From the IMG/VR virus record IMGVR_UViG_3300017917_003254, positions 1 to 23,201 of that record: DNA of 23,201 nucleotides; one strand, given 5' to 3'. Below are positions 15,261 to 21,698 of this stretch, in pieces. Every line of letters begins with the position of its first letter. Position 1 is the first letter of the stretch. A program made the position numbers and the translations under genes. The notes beneath the pieces are model-generated. The model saw only the letters and a list, made by a program, of their open reading frames with translations, was not told the DNA's origin and ran no database searches. Origin of the DNA: a virus.

Positions 15261-16006
15261 TTATTCTTCTTAGCTGCTCGCATTATTTTCTTGAGGTATC
15301 GATCCATGTTGTGATCGTACATCCAATCAAACAGCTGGAGCTTCTTGGCTGCGGCCCAATGCCCACGGATCATGTCTTTGGTCCTCTGCCAACGGGTCAA
15401 TGGTTTGATGTTGCCATAATAGTCGATGTACTTGAGCTCGCCGTGGTGTGCGAATCCCATCAATCCAGGAGGAACGCGGGTGACGCCATCATTGTTGTTC
15501 ACGAAGCGCCAGTGTGGAATGTGTATGGAATCAACGTAATCTATGTTGCCTATCCTAGGGCTACCAAACGTATAAAGCACGATGTTCTCATGCCCAGCAT
15601 TAGCTAATTCCTGTGCAACGTAGATGGCCATGGCACCACCTAGGCTGTGTCCACAGACTATGAATCGCTTGCCCTTGTGCTTGTTAGCCCATCTAGCAAC
15701 TTCTCGCCACAGCTTCTTGGATTCATTGCGGAAGCCCCGATGCACGAACCCAGGACCTTGCTTCTTGGGAATGGTGTTGAGGTCAGCTAATAGATCTGAT
15801 AGCTGCTTAGGTTCCGTGCCTCTGAACGCGAAGATCGCTTCTGTGTCGTTGGCTGCTAGATGTGCCTGGGCACCGTCAACATCTAGGAACGTGTGATGCT
15901 TGTAACCATGTTCTAGGAAGAAATCACCACCTATGGCTCGATCACTATAGGCTATCTTAGCAGCCTTGGCAGCAAGCAATGCCTTTCCCCAAGACAGGGT
16001 TTTCAT
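15257..16006 (-). CDS. Class 3 (alpha/beta hydrolase) lipase-like protein
   Basis: This 249-residue protein matches the lipase class 3 family. It has the FRGT oxyanion region (residues 61-64), the nucleophile elbow GHSLGG with Ser121, a following TFGSPRIGN, the acid NNNDGVTRVPP with Asp173, and a histidine pair in FAHHGE (H187/H188), one of which would complete the Ser-Asp-His triad. There is no signal peptide, so it would act in the cytoplasm or as a virion component. AAAGGAG lies eight bases upstream of the ATG, with a CTAAATAC late-like motif further up. A role in lipid breakdown during lysis or in attacking host envelope lipids is plausible but not shown. Confidence 0.85.
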   Translation of the reverse strand: MKTLSWGKALLAAKAAKIAYSDRAIGGDFFLEHGYKHHTFLDVDGAQAHLAANDTEAIFAFRGTEPKQLSDLLADLNTIPKKQGPGFVHRGFRNESKKLWREVARWANKHKGKRFIVCGHSLGGAMAIYVAQELANAGHENIVLYTFGSPRIGNIDYVDSIHIPHWRFVNNNDGVTRVPPGLMGFAHHGELKYIDYYGNIKPLTRWQRTKDMIRGHWAAAKKLQLFDWMYDHNMDRYLKKIMRAAKKNN

Positions 16007-16027
16007 CCTAGATACTCCTTTTCTTGA

Positions 16028-16054
16028 GTATTTAGGTTATTTTGGAACCAAAAT
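16028..16054 (-). promoter_or_regulatory. Late-like motif and AT-rich inverted repeat
   Basis: The minus strand reads CTAAATAC at 16035-16028, a weak match to the late promoter, preceded by a 16-base inverted repeat (ATTTTGG and CCAAAAT, 16039-16054) that overlaps the stop of the upstream gene. Together they fill the short gap before the lipase gene. Confidence 0.3.
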
Positions 16055-16380
16055 TATGTTGGAGTATAACCTCTGGCCACGAAACCAAGCTCAGTATCGG
16101 TAGAATCATCAACTAGACGCCAGGTCACTGTTATGTTATTTTCTGTCCAATAATCATAAGTGGCCTGCCATTCCTCTTCATGGGTCCATGCTTCGTTCCA
16201 ATGTTCTAGGCTAGGCCATTCAGTCGTTTCGGTCATGATCAACCCGTCCAGAGAAAGTTCTAGCCCAATCTCTATCACAGGATCATATGGATCATAATAC
16301 CTAGGAGGTACTAGATCAAGATCTTGCCACTCAACGTCGGGATCTTCTCTAGTCATAGTCTTGGTCTGTATTAGGGCCAT
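16054..16380 (-). CDS. Acidic hypothetical protein
   Basis: This 108-residue protein is rich in Asp, Glu and Trp, with a PPRYYDPYDPVIEIG segment and a WPSLEHWNEAWTHEEEWQAT stretch. The AAAAGG Shine-Dalgarno is eight bases before the ATG, and an AATAAATA late motif lies 18 bases upstream, so it is probably expressed late. A late promoter suggests a virion-associated or lysis-stage role, but no family is recognised. Confidence 0.65.
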   Translation of the reverse strand: MALIQTKTMTREDPDVEWQDLDLVPPRYYDPYDPVIEIGLELSLDGLIMTETTEWPSLEHWNEAWTHEEEWQATYDYWTENNITVTWRLVDDSTDTELGFVARGYTPT

Positions 16381-16397
16381 GTTAGTAACCTTTTCGA

Positions 16398-16405
16398 TAT
16401 TTATT
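16398..16405 (-). promoter_or_regulatory. T4-type late promoter motif (AATAAATA)
   Basis: Minus-strand AATAAATA lies just upstream of the acidic protein gene and immediately after the terminator at 16413-16435, a classic placement for a new late transcription unit that also covers the lipase. Confidence 0.55.
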
Positions 16406-16412
16406 CAAGAAG

Positions 16413-16435
16413 AAAGGGCGCACAAGGCGCCCTTT
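16413..16435 (-). terminator. Rho-independent terminator of the tRNA/HNH unit
   Basis: A 9-bp perfect stem (AAAGGGCGC with GCGCCCTTT) encloses a 5-base loop. On the minus strand it is followed by a broken T tract (CTTCTT), directly after tRNA-Thr(GGT). The reverse direction has TTTTCT, so it may work both ways. Confidence 0.8.
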
Positions 16436-16442
16436 TCTAGAA

Positions 16443-16518
16443 TGGTGCTGCCAACCGGGATCGAACCGGTCACCTCACCCTTACCAAGGGTGTGCTCTAC
16501 CAAATGAGCTATGGCAGC
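16443..16518 (-). tRNA. tRNA-Thr (anticodon GGT)
   Basis: Cloverleaf on the minus strand with acceptor GCTGCCA/TGGCAGC, D arm GCTC/GAGC, anticodon stem CACCC/GGGTG around loop TTGGTAA, T arm with GTTCGATCC, and encoded CCA. The anticodon GGT reads ACC. Confidence 0.95.
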
Positions 16519-16591
16519 GTATATGGTGCCGGCTCGAGGTTATCCACTCTAACTTCGTCCCATCTTTGTGCGCGGGATACCGACATATGAT

Positions 16592-16993
16592 TTATGGCAA
16601 CGATCTTCTATATTTTCGTCCGTTACCTTTGTTACGTGCTTTGTATGTATCAGTCTGTGAATGGCAGTTAGGACAGATTAGTCTGAGATTTTCTGGACGG
16701 TTGTTCTTGTGGTTACCGTCTATGTGATCACATTCTAGAACTAATTGTCGACCATTCCACTCTGAAACATTGCAAATCTCGCAACTGTTTCCTCTTTGCT
16801 CTACAAGGTACCGTTTAGCCCAACTTGGTACTTGCAAATGCCAATCTATGTTTTTATCAAGCCAGTCACTGATCCTTGCTTGTGTTTGATATTCAAGCTG
16901 GCATGCATTTGAACAATACACATTCTGCTTAGAATAAGTGACCTTGGTTTCTTTTCCGCAGTGTTTACAGTTATAGGTGGTAGAGCGTTTCAT
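16592..16993 (-). CDS. HNH endonuclease, free-standing, with zinc fingers
   Basis: This 133-residue protein has an N-terminal zinc finger (C9/C12 in CKHC, C27/C31) and a C-terminal HNH nuclease fold with zinc ligands C71/C74 (CEIC) and C107/C110 (CPNC) around the core ECDHIDGNHKNNRPENL, ending at NCHSQTDT with H111. D89-H90 and H111 would be catalytic and metal-binding. It lies between two threonine tRNA genes, a typical site for phage homing endonucleases that copy themselves into intergenic sites. I place the start at the ATG at 16993; there is no Shine-Dalgarno, and a CTAAATAA motif lies directly upstream. A GTG at 17014 is possible. Confidence 0.85.
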   Translation of the reverse strand: MKRSTTYNCKHCGKETKVTYSKQNVYCSNACQLEYQTQARISDWLDKNIDWHLQVPSWAKRYLVEQRGNSCEICNVSEWNGRQLVLECDHIDGNHKNNRPENLRLICPNCHSQTDTYKARNKGNGRKYRRSLP

Positions 16994-17021
16994 AACTTTA
17001 TTTAGCTCTACCACCTAAAAA

Positions 17022-17095
17022 TGGTGCCCGCTGAGGGAATCGAACCCCCAACCTCGGATTACAAAACCGATGTTATACCACTTAACTAAGCGGGC
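17022..17095 (-). tRNA. tRNA-Thr (anticodon TGT)
   Basis: Acceptor GCCCGCT/AGCGGGC, anticodon loop TTTGTAA between TCGGT and TCCGA (a T-T mismatch at the loop-closing pair), T loop GTTCGATTC, encoded CCA. Anticodon TGT reads ACA and ACN. Together with the GGT tRNA it flanks the HNH gene. Confidence 0.92.
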
Positions 17096-17101
17096 TTATT
17101 C

Positions 17102-17341
17102 TTATGGCCTTGAGGGCCAGATACCTTCGTAAGCTATGATCCAATGCATGCCCTTGGCCGGGCCAGGATAGTTAGGAAGGGCAAATGTAGTCCTACCATC
17201 TCCACCAAACGTGCAACCTATCAGAGCAAACAGAGGCTGATATTGGCTGATAGGTAGTTCCTTGCCATCACAAGGTAGGAAACCTACCGGGTCATAATTG
17301 AATGCTACCAGCTTCATCTCGCCTATGAATACGTCTTCCAT
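17102..17341 (-). CDS. Phage tail-collar-domain protein
   Basis: This 79-residue protein is almost entirely one tail collar domain (PF07484 type): GEMKLVAFNYDPVGFLPCDG, then KELPISQYQPLFALIGCTFG and GDGRTTFALPNYPG. In larger proteins this domain is found in short tail fibres and in microcystin-dependent-like proteins. Here it stands alone, which is short even for the small forms. The ATG at 17341 has AAGG seven bases upstream; a TTG at 17356 also opens the frame but lies on the Shine-Dalgarno. It lies between tRNA-Thr and tRNA-Ala, away from the structural operon, and may be expressed early with the tRNAs or be a relocated fibre-tip fragment. Confidence 0.85.
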   Translation of the reverse strand: MEDVFIGEMKLVAFNYDPVGFLPCDGKELPISQYQPLFALIGCTFGGDGRTTFALPNYPGPAKGMHWIIAYEGIWPSRP

Positions 17342-17362
17342 ATCGATACCTTTCAAATAACT

Positions 17363-17438
17363 TGGTGGAGGATAGCGGAATCGAACCGCTGGCCTGAAGC
17401 TTGCAAAGCTACCGCTCTCCCAACTGAGCTAATCCCCC
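17363..17438 (-). tRNA. tRNA-Ala (anticodon TGC)
   Basis: Acceptor GGGGGAT/ATCCTCC (one G-T pair), D arm GCTC/GAGC, anticodon loop TTTGCAA, T arm AGCGG/CCGCT with TTCGATT, encoded CCA. Anticodon TGC reads GCA and GCN. Confidence 0.93.
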
Positions 17439-17445
17439 TAATTTC

Positions 17446-17559
17446 TTAGTCTGCTAGAGGCTTCTGACGCTTCTGCTTGCGTGTCTTGTATCCAACCCAT
17501 CCACGTGACTTCATCAGTGCATGGCGCTTTTGATTAGCTCTTTCTGCGTTCTTTCTCAT
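17446..17559 (-). CDS. Tiny basic protein, 37 aa
   Basis: This frame encodes MRKNAERANQKRHALMKSRG and continues WVGYKTRKQKRQKPLAD. About 14 of 37 residues are Lys or Arg, so nucleic-acid (possibly rRNA or tRNA) binding is a reasonable guess. A GAGG Shine-Dalgarno lies five bases before the ATG. It is preceded by a 120-base leader with a predicted pseudoknot and a strong hairpin, and is placed between tRNA-Pro and tRNA-Ala in one transcription unit. The quality of the Shine-Dalgarno and the structured leader argue that the frame is real despite its size. No family recognised. Confidence 0.6.
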   Translation of the reverse strand: MRKNAERANQKRHALMKSRGWVGYKTRKQKRQKPLAD

Positions 17560-17577
17560 CAGTCCCTCAAATATGTT

Positions 17578-17669
17578 GAGTGGCTACTTTACGTAGCCGC
17601 CACTCACGGCTCTCCTCGAATGTAGTTTCACTAGATAGAGCCTAGGTACTAGTTACCCTGCTACACTCG
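17578..17669 (-). promoter_or_regulatory. Pseudoknotted 5' leader, candidate riboswitch-like RNA
   Basis: In transcript order (minus strand): P1 5' strand CGAGTGTAG (17669-17661), a small hairpin GGTA/TACC, P2 5' strand GGCTCT (17642-17637), P1 3' strand CTACATTCG (17625-17617, nine pairs with one G-U), then P2 3' strand AGAGCC (17613-17608, six pairs). The interleaved order makes an H-type pseudoknot. A long hairpin (GAGTG..GCTAC, 17578-17605) follows, then the Shine-Dalgarno of the 37-aa ORF. This architecture resembles riboswitch-class cis-regulators, but I cannot assign a class. Confidence 0.55.
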
Positions 17670-17679
17670 AAACTCCAAA

Positions 17680-17756
17680 TGGTCGGAGTGGTAGGATTCG
17701 AACCCACGACCCATTGCTCCCAAAGCAATTGCGCTACCAGGCTGCGCTACACTCCG
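17680..17756 (-). tRNA. tRNA-Pro (anticodon TGG)
   Basis: Acceptor CGGAGTG/CACTCCG, D arm GCGC/GCGC, anticodon stem ATTGC/GCAAT around TTTGGGA, T loop GTTCGAATC, encoded CCA. Anticodon TGG reads CCA and CCN. It is the first gene after the promoter at 17772-17800. Confidence 0.95.
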
Positions 17757-17771
17757 TTGTTCACATTGTTA

Positions 17772-17800
17772 GTTGTACACTAATCGCATGATCGTGTCAA
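17772..17800 (-). promoter_or_regulatory. Sigma70-like promoter for the tRNA/HNH unit
   Basis: A perfect TTGACA -35 box (17800-17795) is 17 bases from TACAAC (-10, 17777-17772). It overlaps the end of the asparagine-synthase-like gene and faces tRNA-Pro; the terminator at 16413-16435 closes the unit about 1.35 kb downstream. Confidence 0.6.
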
Positions 17801-18930
17801 CCATCTATATATCTCGTGTCGTCTGTCTTGCCAAAAAAGTTGAGTCGCGGGTTCACGTTCTTGTGCTGCGAGATGCAGTCAGCCATCCACGGTGCCCTAC
17901 GCTTGATCAACTCCTTCTGGATGGTAGCATCGCTGATAGCGCGAGCCAGCACTGCAGGATCTAATCTCATGATAGCTGCGCTGATTCTCATGTCCTGCAA
18001 GGGATTGAAGAACATGGTATTGTTGAAATGCCAGAATTCACTTAGATAAGTGATCCTACGCAATGTATCAAGCATCAATGCAGTGCTAGCCTTGCTAGGT
18101 GACTTCCATTCGGTCACATAGCTAGGATCATCCATGATGGTGTTGAACATATAGTCCATCCTAGCAGTGATTGACAGCATGTTAATGCCGTTTGCTGCTA
18201 GCCACTTGGCAGGAAGGCCAACGTCCCTGACGAACATGGCATCGCCGTTGCCGCCAGTAGTGATCCATCTAGCCTGCTCGTAGTGATTGATGTTATGTTG
18301 ATCAATCCATCTAGCAACATCGTCTATAGCCAGCTTGTGATCCATGATGAACCTATCCCAAGCAAAATGCCTGGTCATGCTAGATCTATGCGGTACACCT
18401 AGAGATTCTAGATAGCTCCATATCAGTGTAGTATCAACACCTCCAGTGACCGTGCATTCTAGATCTGATACGTCGTTGTTAGCAACTAGTCCCTGCACGT
18501 TCTCGGCAATGTAATCGTCTATCAAGGAAATGACCTCATCTAGCTCTAGCTTGATAGTGCTGATGTAGGGAATGGGATTGAATTTCTCTATCTGACCGCG
18601 ATAGACGTAGGTGTTGTATTCAACTTGATCTAGGCTAGCCATGTTGGTCCAGGACATAGCATTCTTCCACAGGGGAAAGCCACGCAATACGCCATGGGTG
18701 ATGGTAGGGCCGCCAACATCATCGATGATCGAAACGAAGGTACCTCTGTAACGCGGTGATTGGAAGGCAGCTACAGATAGAGGCACTTCCATGCAAGCGC
18801 CCTTGGCGATGGCACGTTTTCCATCAACCACGTATTCTTTCCAACCGTTATCAGTGTGTAAGGTGTAGTTGCCTACCCGCCAGCGATGCTGGAACCTTGC
18901 ATCTTCGCTCTTGCTGAGATTAAAGAACAT
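17797..18930 (-). CDS. Asparagine-synthase-like PP-loop protein
   Basis: This 377-residue protein resembles the ATP-pyrophosphatase (C-terminal) half of asparagine-synthase-related enzymes. The PP-loop is TGGVDT (residues 162-167, against the usual SGGxDS), followed by a TLIWSYLE helix, with DDVARWID and GGNGDAMF matching the later substrate region. The N-terminal 150 residues are beta-rich but do not begin with the catalytic Cys2 of class II glutaminases, so a glutamine-dependent Asn synthase is unlikely; an adenylating amide-forming reaction is more plausible. The Ser-to-Thr changes in the PP-loop leave activity uncertain. No Shine-Dalgarno is visible before the ATG at 18930. It follows GuaC and the TGA-split gene, perhaps as one operon. 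Confidence 0.65.
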   Translation of the reverse strand: MFFNLSKSEDARFQHRWRVGNYTLHTDNGWKEYVVDGKRAIAKGACMEVPLSVAAFQSPRYRGTFVSIIDDVGGPTITHGVLRGFPLWKNAMSWTNMASLDQVEYNTYVYRGQIEKFNPIPYISTIKLELDEVISLIDDYIAENVQGLVANNDVSDLECTVTGGVDTTLIWSYLESLGVPHRSSMTRHFAWDRFIMDHKLAIDDVARWIDQHNINHYEQARWITTGGNGDAMFVRDVGLPAKWLAANGINMLSITARMDYMFNTIMDDPSYVTEWKSPSKASTALMLDTLRRITYLSEFWHFNNTMFFNPLQDMRISAAIMRLDPAVLARAISDATIQKELIKRRAPWMADCISQHKNVNPRLNFFGKTDDTRYIDG

Positions 18931-18941
18931 GATGCAGATAA

Positions 18942-19304
18942 TTAGTACAGGAGATCAACATGTCTTGTCCAGGTTGCGAAATCACGCGAGTCATATATGG
19001 TGTTACCAAGAAGGGCTCTGCGAGGCCCAAGGATGATGCCATCCCGACCTCATCTAAGCTTGTCCGCGCTGACAACGTCAAGGTCGTAGATGAACATAGT
19101 AACCGGGCAGTCCCACCTGTCGTTGGCGTAGGCAATAGCACGGACGATGGTGGTGTTGCATAGATCATCGTACATCAAGACCTTGGAACCCCATTCAAAC
19201 TGAGTAGCGCCGGGAATAGAGTTATCGTTCTGGCTAGCTTCAAACACTACGTCAACCTCAACCTTGTAGCTGTTGGTCCTGTGATCAACGATGTTGCAGA
19301 TCAT
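18942..19304 (-). pseudogene. Gene split by in-frame TGA (84 + 35 codons)
   Basis: From the ATG at 19304 (ATGA overlap with guaC) the frame encodes 84 residues, [20 protein letters not shown] and onward to DVVSADKLR, then TGA at 19052-19050. The same frame continues without another stop to TAA at 18944-18942 and reads GRDGIILGPRRALLGNTIYD followed by SRDFATWTRHVDLLY, which looks like genuine protein sequence. The distance from that TAA to the next ATG (18930) is 11 bases, a normal gap here. The simplest reading is a CGA-to-TGA nonsense change or TGA readthrough; a sequencing error is also possible. The full 120-aa product has no function I recognise. The 84-aa product would be 19050-19304. 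Confidence 0.6.
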
Positions 19305-20404
19305 TTCACTGTCCTCGATTCAAAAACCGTGTTGTGTGTAGCATTGACTCTGATGAACGTGGTACACTTGCTGAGCTGCTTTAGGCTGCTGGCACCAACG
19401 TAGGTGCATGAGCTACGCAGGCCGCCTAGGATGTCCTGCACCGTGTTGACGATAGGTCCCTTGTATGGGATGAGGACTTCACGGCCTTCGCTAGCCCTGT
19501 ATTCCTTGAGCCCACCAAAGTGCTTCTCGTTGGCTGCTTGGCTGCTCATGCCGTAGAACTGCACAAACGCCTGTGTCTCGACCACGCCCTTGCCATCTGC
19601 ACCCGTCCAGTCTTTCTTGTGCCAGCGTGTCATGACTTCTCCACCGCCTTCATCATGTCCTGCAAGCATGCCTCCAAGCATGACAAAATCCGCGCCTGCT
19701 CCAAAAGCTTTAGCAACATCGCCAGGAGTAGTGCATCCGCCGTCAGCAATGATATGTCCACCCAGACCGTGAGCTGCATCGGCACATTCAATGATAGCAG
19801 AAAGTTGTGGGTAGCCGACCCCAGTCTTGATTCTAGTAGTACAAACAGATCCAGGACCAATACCCACTTTAACAATGTCAGCGCCATTTAGGATCAGTTC
19901 CTCTGTCATCTCTCCAGTGACCACGTTGCCTGCGATGATCACGACATGTGGATAGGTCTCTCTGAACTGCTTGACGAAAGCAACGAAGCGTTCTGAATAA
20001 CCGTTAGCAACGTCAATGCAAGCAAACTTGATAGAACCCACAGGCAGCGCAGAATACACAGCGTCAAACTTGCTTAGATCCTGCTCGCTGATGCCCAAGC
20101 TGTAGGCCCAGTGATCACCAATGTGTCGACCAACTGCGTCGATCCATTCCCTCAGCTCATGCTTGGGGTAGTGCTTGACCAAGCAGGTGAACAGGCCTTG
20201 CTCAGCCAACTTCTCTGCTACAGCAAAGGTTCCCACGCCATCCATGTTAGCGGCCATGATGGGCACGCCGCTGTAAGCGCGGCCGCTAGTGCGGAAGTTG
20301 AAACCTCGGAATAGACTAACCTCGCTTCGGCTAGCTAGTGTGCTACGCTTTGGTCGTATCAGCACATCCTTGAAGTCAAGCTTGACGTCATTCTCGATTC
20401 GCAT
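19301..20404 (-). CDS. guaC: GMP reductase
   Basis: This 367-residue enzyme is closely similar to E. coli GuaC, which reduces GMP to IMP and ammonia with NADPH. Landmarks are the start [49 protein letters not shown], the catalytic-cysteine loop [11 protein letters not shown] (Cys188), [20 protein letters not shown], the flap FYGMSS, and [13 protein letters not shown]. An insertion of about 15-20 residues before FYGMSS (near [12 protein letters not shown]) is longer than in E. coli. I chose the ATG at 20404 because it aligns with the E. coli start and has AGGA six bases upstream. It would feed host GMP back to IMP and adenine nucleotides during replication. GuaC is an uncommon phage metabolic gene. 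Confidence 0.95.
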   Translation of the reverse strand: MRIENDVKLDFKDVLIRPKRSTLASRSEVSLFRGFNFRTSGRAYSGVPIMAANMDGVGTFAVAEKLAEQGLFTCLVKHYPKHELREWIDAVGRHIGDHWAYSLGISEQDLSKFDAVYSALPVGSIKFACIDVANGYSERFVAFVKQFRETYPHVVIIAGNVVTGEMTEELILNGADIVKVGIGPGSVCTTRIKTGVGYPQLSAIIECADAAHGLGGHIIADGGCTTPGDVAKAFGAGADFVMLGGMLAGHDEGGGEVMTRWHKKDWTGADGKGVVETQAFVQFYGMSSQAANEKHFGGLKEYRASEGREVLIPYKGPIVNTVQDILGGLRSSCTYVGASSLKQLSKCTTFIRVNATHNTVFESRTVK

Positions 20405-20415
20405 GTTTAATCCTG

Positions 20416-20901
20416 TTAATCTTCTAGCAAGTATAACGGTTCTTTGAAGAACATGCAACTAAGAACTATCCTAGGATAGGTGCATGCTTCAGTCATCTCT
20501 ACACCGTGGTTCATTGATGCATTGAAAGCGATGGGCGTCAGCATCTCATGCCTGGCTATGAGATTATCATCGTCATCCCACCATAGGTTGTAGCTGCCCT
20601 GTGTGTTAGCGATAGGAATGTTAACCTTGGCCACCACTGGAGGTGCATCTCGATGCTTTACTAGTCCTTGAGGACCTCGACATACCGTGACTGCGATGTC
20701 TCGCAGCATGAGATTGCTTTTCTTGAACCAACCTTGCAAGCTAGGACTTGCTAGCAGTGCATCCTTGGGACTGAAGAAATTCCAACTGAATATCTTGTTC
20801 AGGCTGATGTTGTAAACGTCTACTTCGCTGACCAAGAACTGCATGATCTCTCGTTGGATCAAGGGCAGCTCTTGGCATGTCATAGCAGCGTAAGGACGCA
20901 T
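20416..20901 (-). CDS. Probable 2OG-Fe(II) oxygenase-like (cupin-fold) protein
   Basis: This 161-residue protein has a layout consistent with a double-stranded beta-helix Fe(II) enzyme: H83-x-D85 (KHRDAPP), a central [19 protein letters not shown] strand pair, a second histidine in [10 protein letters not shown] (H132), and R144 in PRIVLSCMF, which would bind 2-oxoglutarate. Aspartyl/asparaginyl hydroxylase-like and other 2OG oxygenases are common in marine T4-like phages, with mostly unknown targets. The start at 20901 has only a weak GAG-type site. It ends 11 bases before guaC and follows tRNA-Arg. The assignment rests on motif order, not on overall similarity. Confidence 0.6.
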   Translation of the reverse strand: MRPYAAMTCQELPLIQREIMQFLVSEVDVYNISLNKIFSWNFFSPKDALLASPSLQGWFKKSNLMLRDIAVTVCRGPQGLVKHRDAPPVVAKVNIPIANTQGSYNLWWDDDDNLIARHEMLTPIAFNASMNHGVEMTEACTYPRIVLSCMFFKEPLYLLED

Positions 20902-20917
20902 AACTTGCTCTCAAAAA

Positions 20918-20994
20918 TGGCGGTCCCGGCAGGACTCGAACCTGCAATAGCCCGCTTAGAAGGCGGGTGCCTTATCCGGTTAGACGACGGAACC
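20918..20994 (-). tRNA. tRNA-Arg (anticodon TCT)
   Basis: Acceptor GGTTCCG/CGGGACC (one T-G), anticodon stem CCCGC/GCGGG around CTTCTAA, T loop GTTCGAGTC, discriminator G, encoded CCA. Anticodon TCT reads AGA and AGG. Confidence 0.94.
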
Positions 20995-21002
20995 TTATAA
21001 AA

Positions 21003-21077
<75 letters not shown>

Positions 21078-21087
21078 TCAGTATTAG

Positions 21088-21324
21088 TTATCCATGATGC
21101 TTTAGGGACTTGTACTTGCGATGCTGCACCAGCATCTCCATGTCATCATCGTGATGAGAACAGAAGATCAATCCTCGCGGCGTGAACTTGTCAGTTGACT
21201 CTTCGTCCACGACAACGACCTGATCCCTGCCAAGCTTATGCACGACACCGTGATCGTACAAGGTGTAAACTTCTAGCTCAGGCTCGACCTTCTCTAGCAT
21301 CTTGATAAGCTGTCTGACCTTCAT
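21088..21324 (-). CDS. Small hypothetical protein, 78 aa
   Basis: This protein begins MKVRQLIKMLEKVEPELEVY, a helix followed by a strand, then VVVVDEESTDKFTPRGLIFC and a His/Asp-rich end. Short proteins with M-x-V-x-Q/E-L-I-x-x-L opening and a D-x-E-V-Y/V strand are common in phages, with unknown function. AAGG lies seven bases upstream of the ATG. It lies between tRNA-Val and tRNA-Leu, and no other motif is visible. Confidence 0.65.
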   Translation of the reverse strand: MKVRQLIKMLEKVEPELEVYTLYDHGVVHKLGRDQVVVVDEESTDKFTPRGLIFCSHHDDDMEMLVQHRKYKSLKHHG

Positions 21325-21340
21325 GTCCTTACCTTATGAT

Positions 21341-21422
21341 TGGTGCGAGTAGAGGGACTTGAACCCCCATGCTTTCGCGGTTGATTTTGAGTCAACTGTG
21401 TCTACCGTTTCACCATACTCGC
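21341..21422 (-). tRNA. tRNA-Leu (anticodon CAA)
   Basis: Acceptor GCGAGTA/TACTCGC, a Leu-type three-pair D stem (GTG/CAC), anticodon stem GTTGA/TCAAC around CTCAAAA, variable arm of about 11-12 bases (short for class II), T loop TTCAAGT, encoded CCA. It reads TTG. Confidence 0.92.
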
Positions 21423-21426
21423 CAAT

Positions 21427-21503
21427 TGGTAGGCAGTGAGGGACTTGAACCCCCATAGGATCGCTTATGAGGCGATTGCATTGACCAATTATACTAACTG
21501 CCC
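21427..21503 (-). tRNA. tRNA with CAT anticodon (Met or Ile2)
   Basis: Acceptor GGGCAGT/ACTGCCT (terminal G-T), anticodon stem ATCGC/GCGAT around CTCATAA, T loop TTCAAGT, encoded CCA. It lacks the C1 mismatch of an initiator. The GGG start and TTCAAGT T loop resemble Ile2 (lysidine-modified, reads ATA) as much as elongator Met, so identity is open. Confidence 0.85.
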
Positions 21504-21512
21504 TTGTATTCT

Positions 21513-21677
21513 TCACTTGATGTTCACTGTCAGCTCGCCGTTGCGCTTGGCTTCGAGGATCAGCTCATCCAGCTGCTTTTCCTCGATGACAGAACCCACA
21601 TGAGGTTCCTTGCGGTTGCTGAGTCCAACGATCTTATAACGACCGTTGGTCATCTTGATGTCAATCTTCTCACGCAT
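21513..21677 (-). CDS. Small hypothetical protein, 54 aa
   Basis: This frame encodes MREKIDIKMTNGRYKIVGLS and continues NRKEPHVGSVIEEKQLDELI before ending NGELTVNIK. It predicts two strands, a helix and a last strand. AGGA lies six bases before the ATG, and the frame neatly fills the space between tRNA-Met/Ile and tRNA-Gln. Codon use is ordinary for the window. No family recognised. Confidence 0.65.
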   Translation of the reverse strand: MREKIDIKMTNGRYKIVGLSNRKEPHVGSVIEEKQLDELILEAKRNGELTVNIK

Positions 21678-21698
21678 GATCTTTCCTCATGTTAAAAT

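Noticed and set aside
18920-19042. Minus-strand 40-aa frame (MASSLGLAEPF..) with GAGG before its ATG
   Set aside because: It competes with the in-frame continuation of the TGA-split gene and overlaps the next gene start; its sequence looks less like a conserved protein than the continuation.
18960-19163. Plus-strand 67-aa frame with a good AGGAG site and a CPGC motif
   Set aside because: It is antisense to the TGA-split gene, whose frame on both sides of the TGA looks more protein-like; the Shine-Dalgarno match may be chance. It remains the best alternative if the split-gene reading is wrong.
19630-19887. Minus-strand 85-aa frame rich in Leu
   Set aside because: Alternative frame inside the well-supported guaC coding sequence.
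21334-21516. Minus-strand 60-aa frame
   Set aside because: It runs through tRNA-Leu and tRNA-CAT, so it is not a gene.
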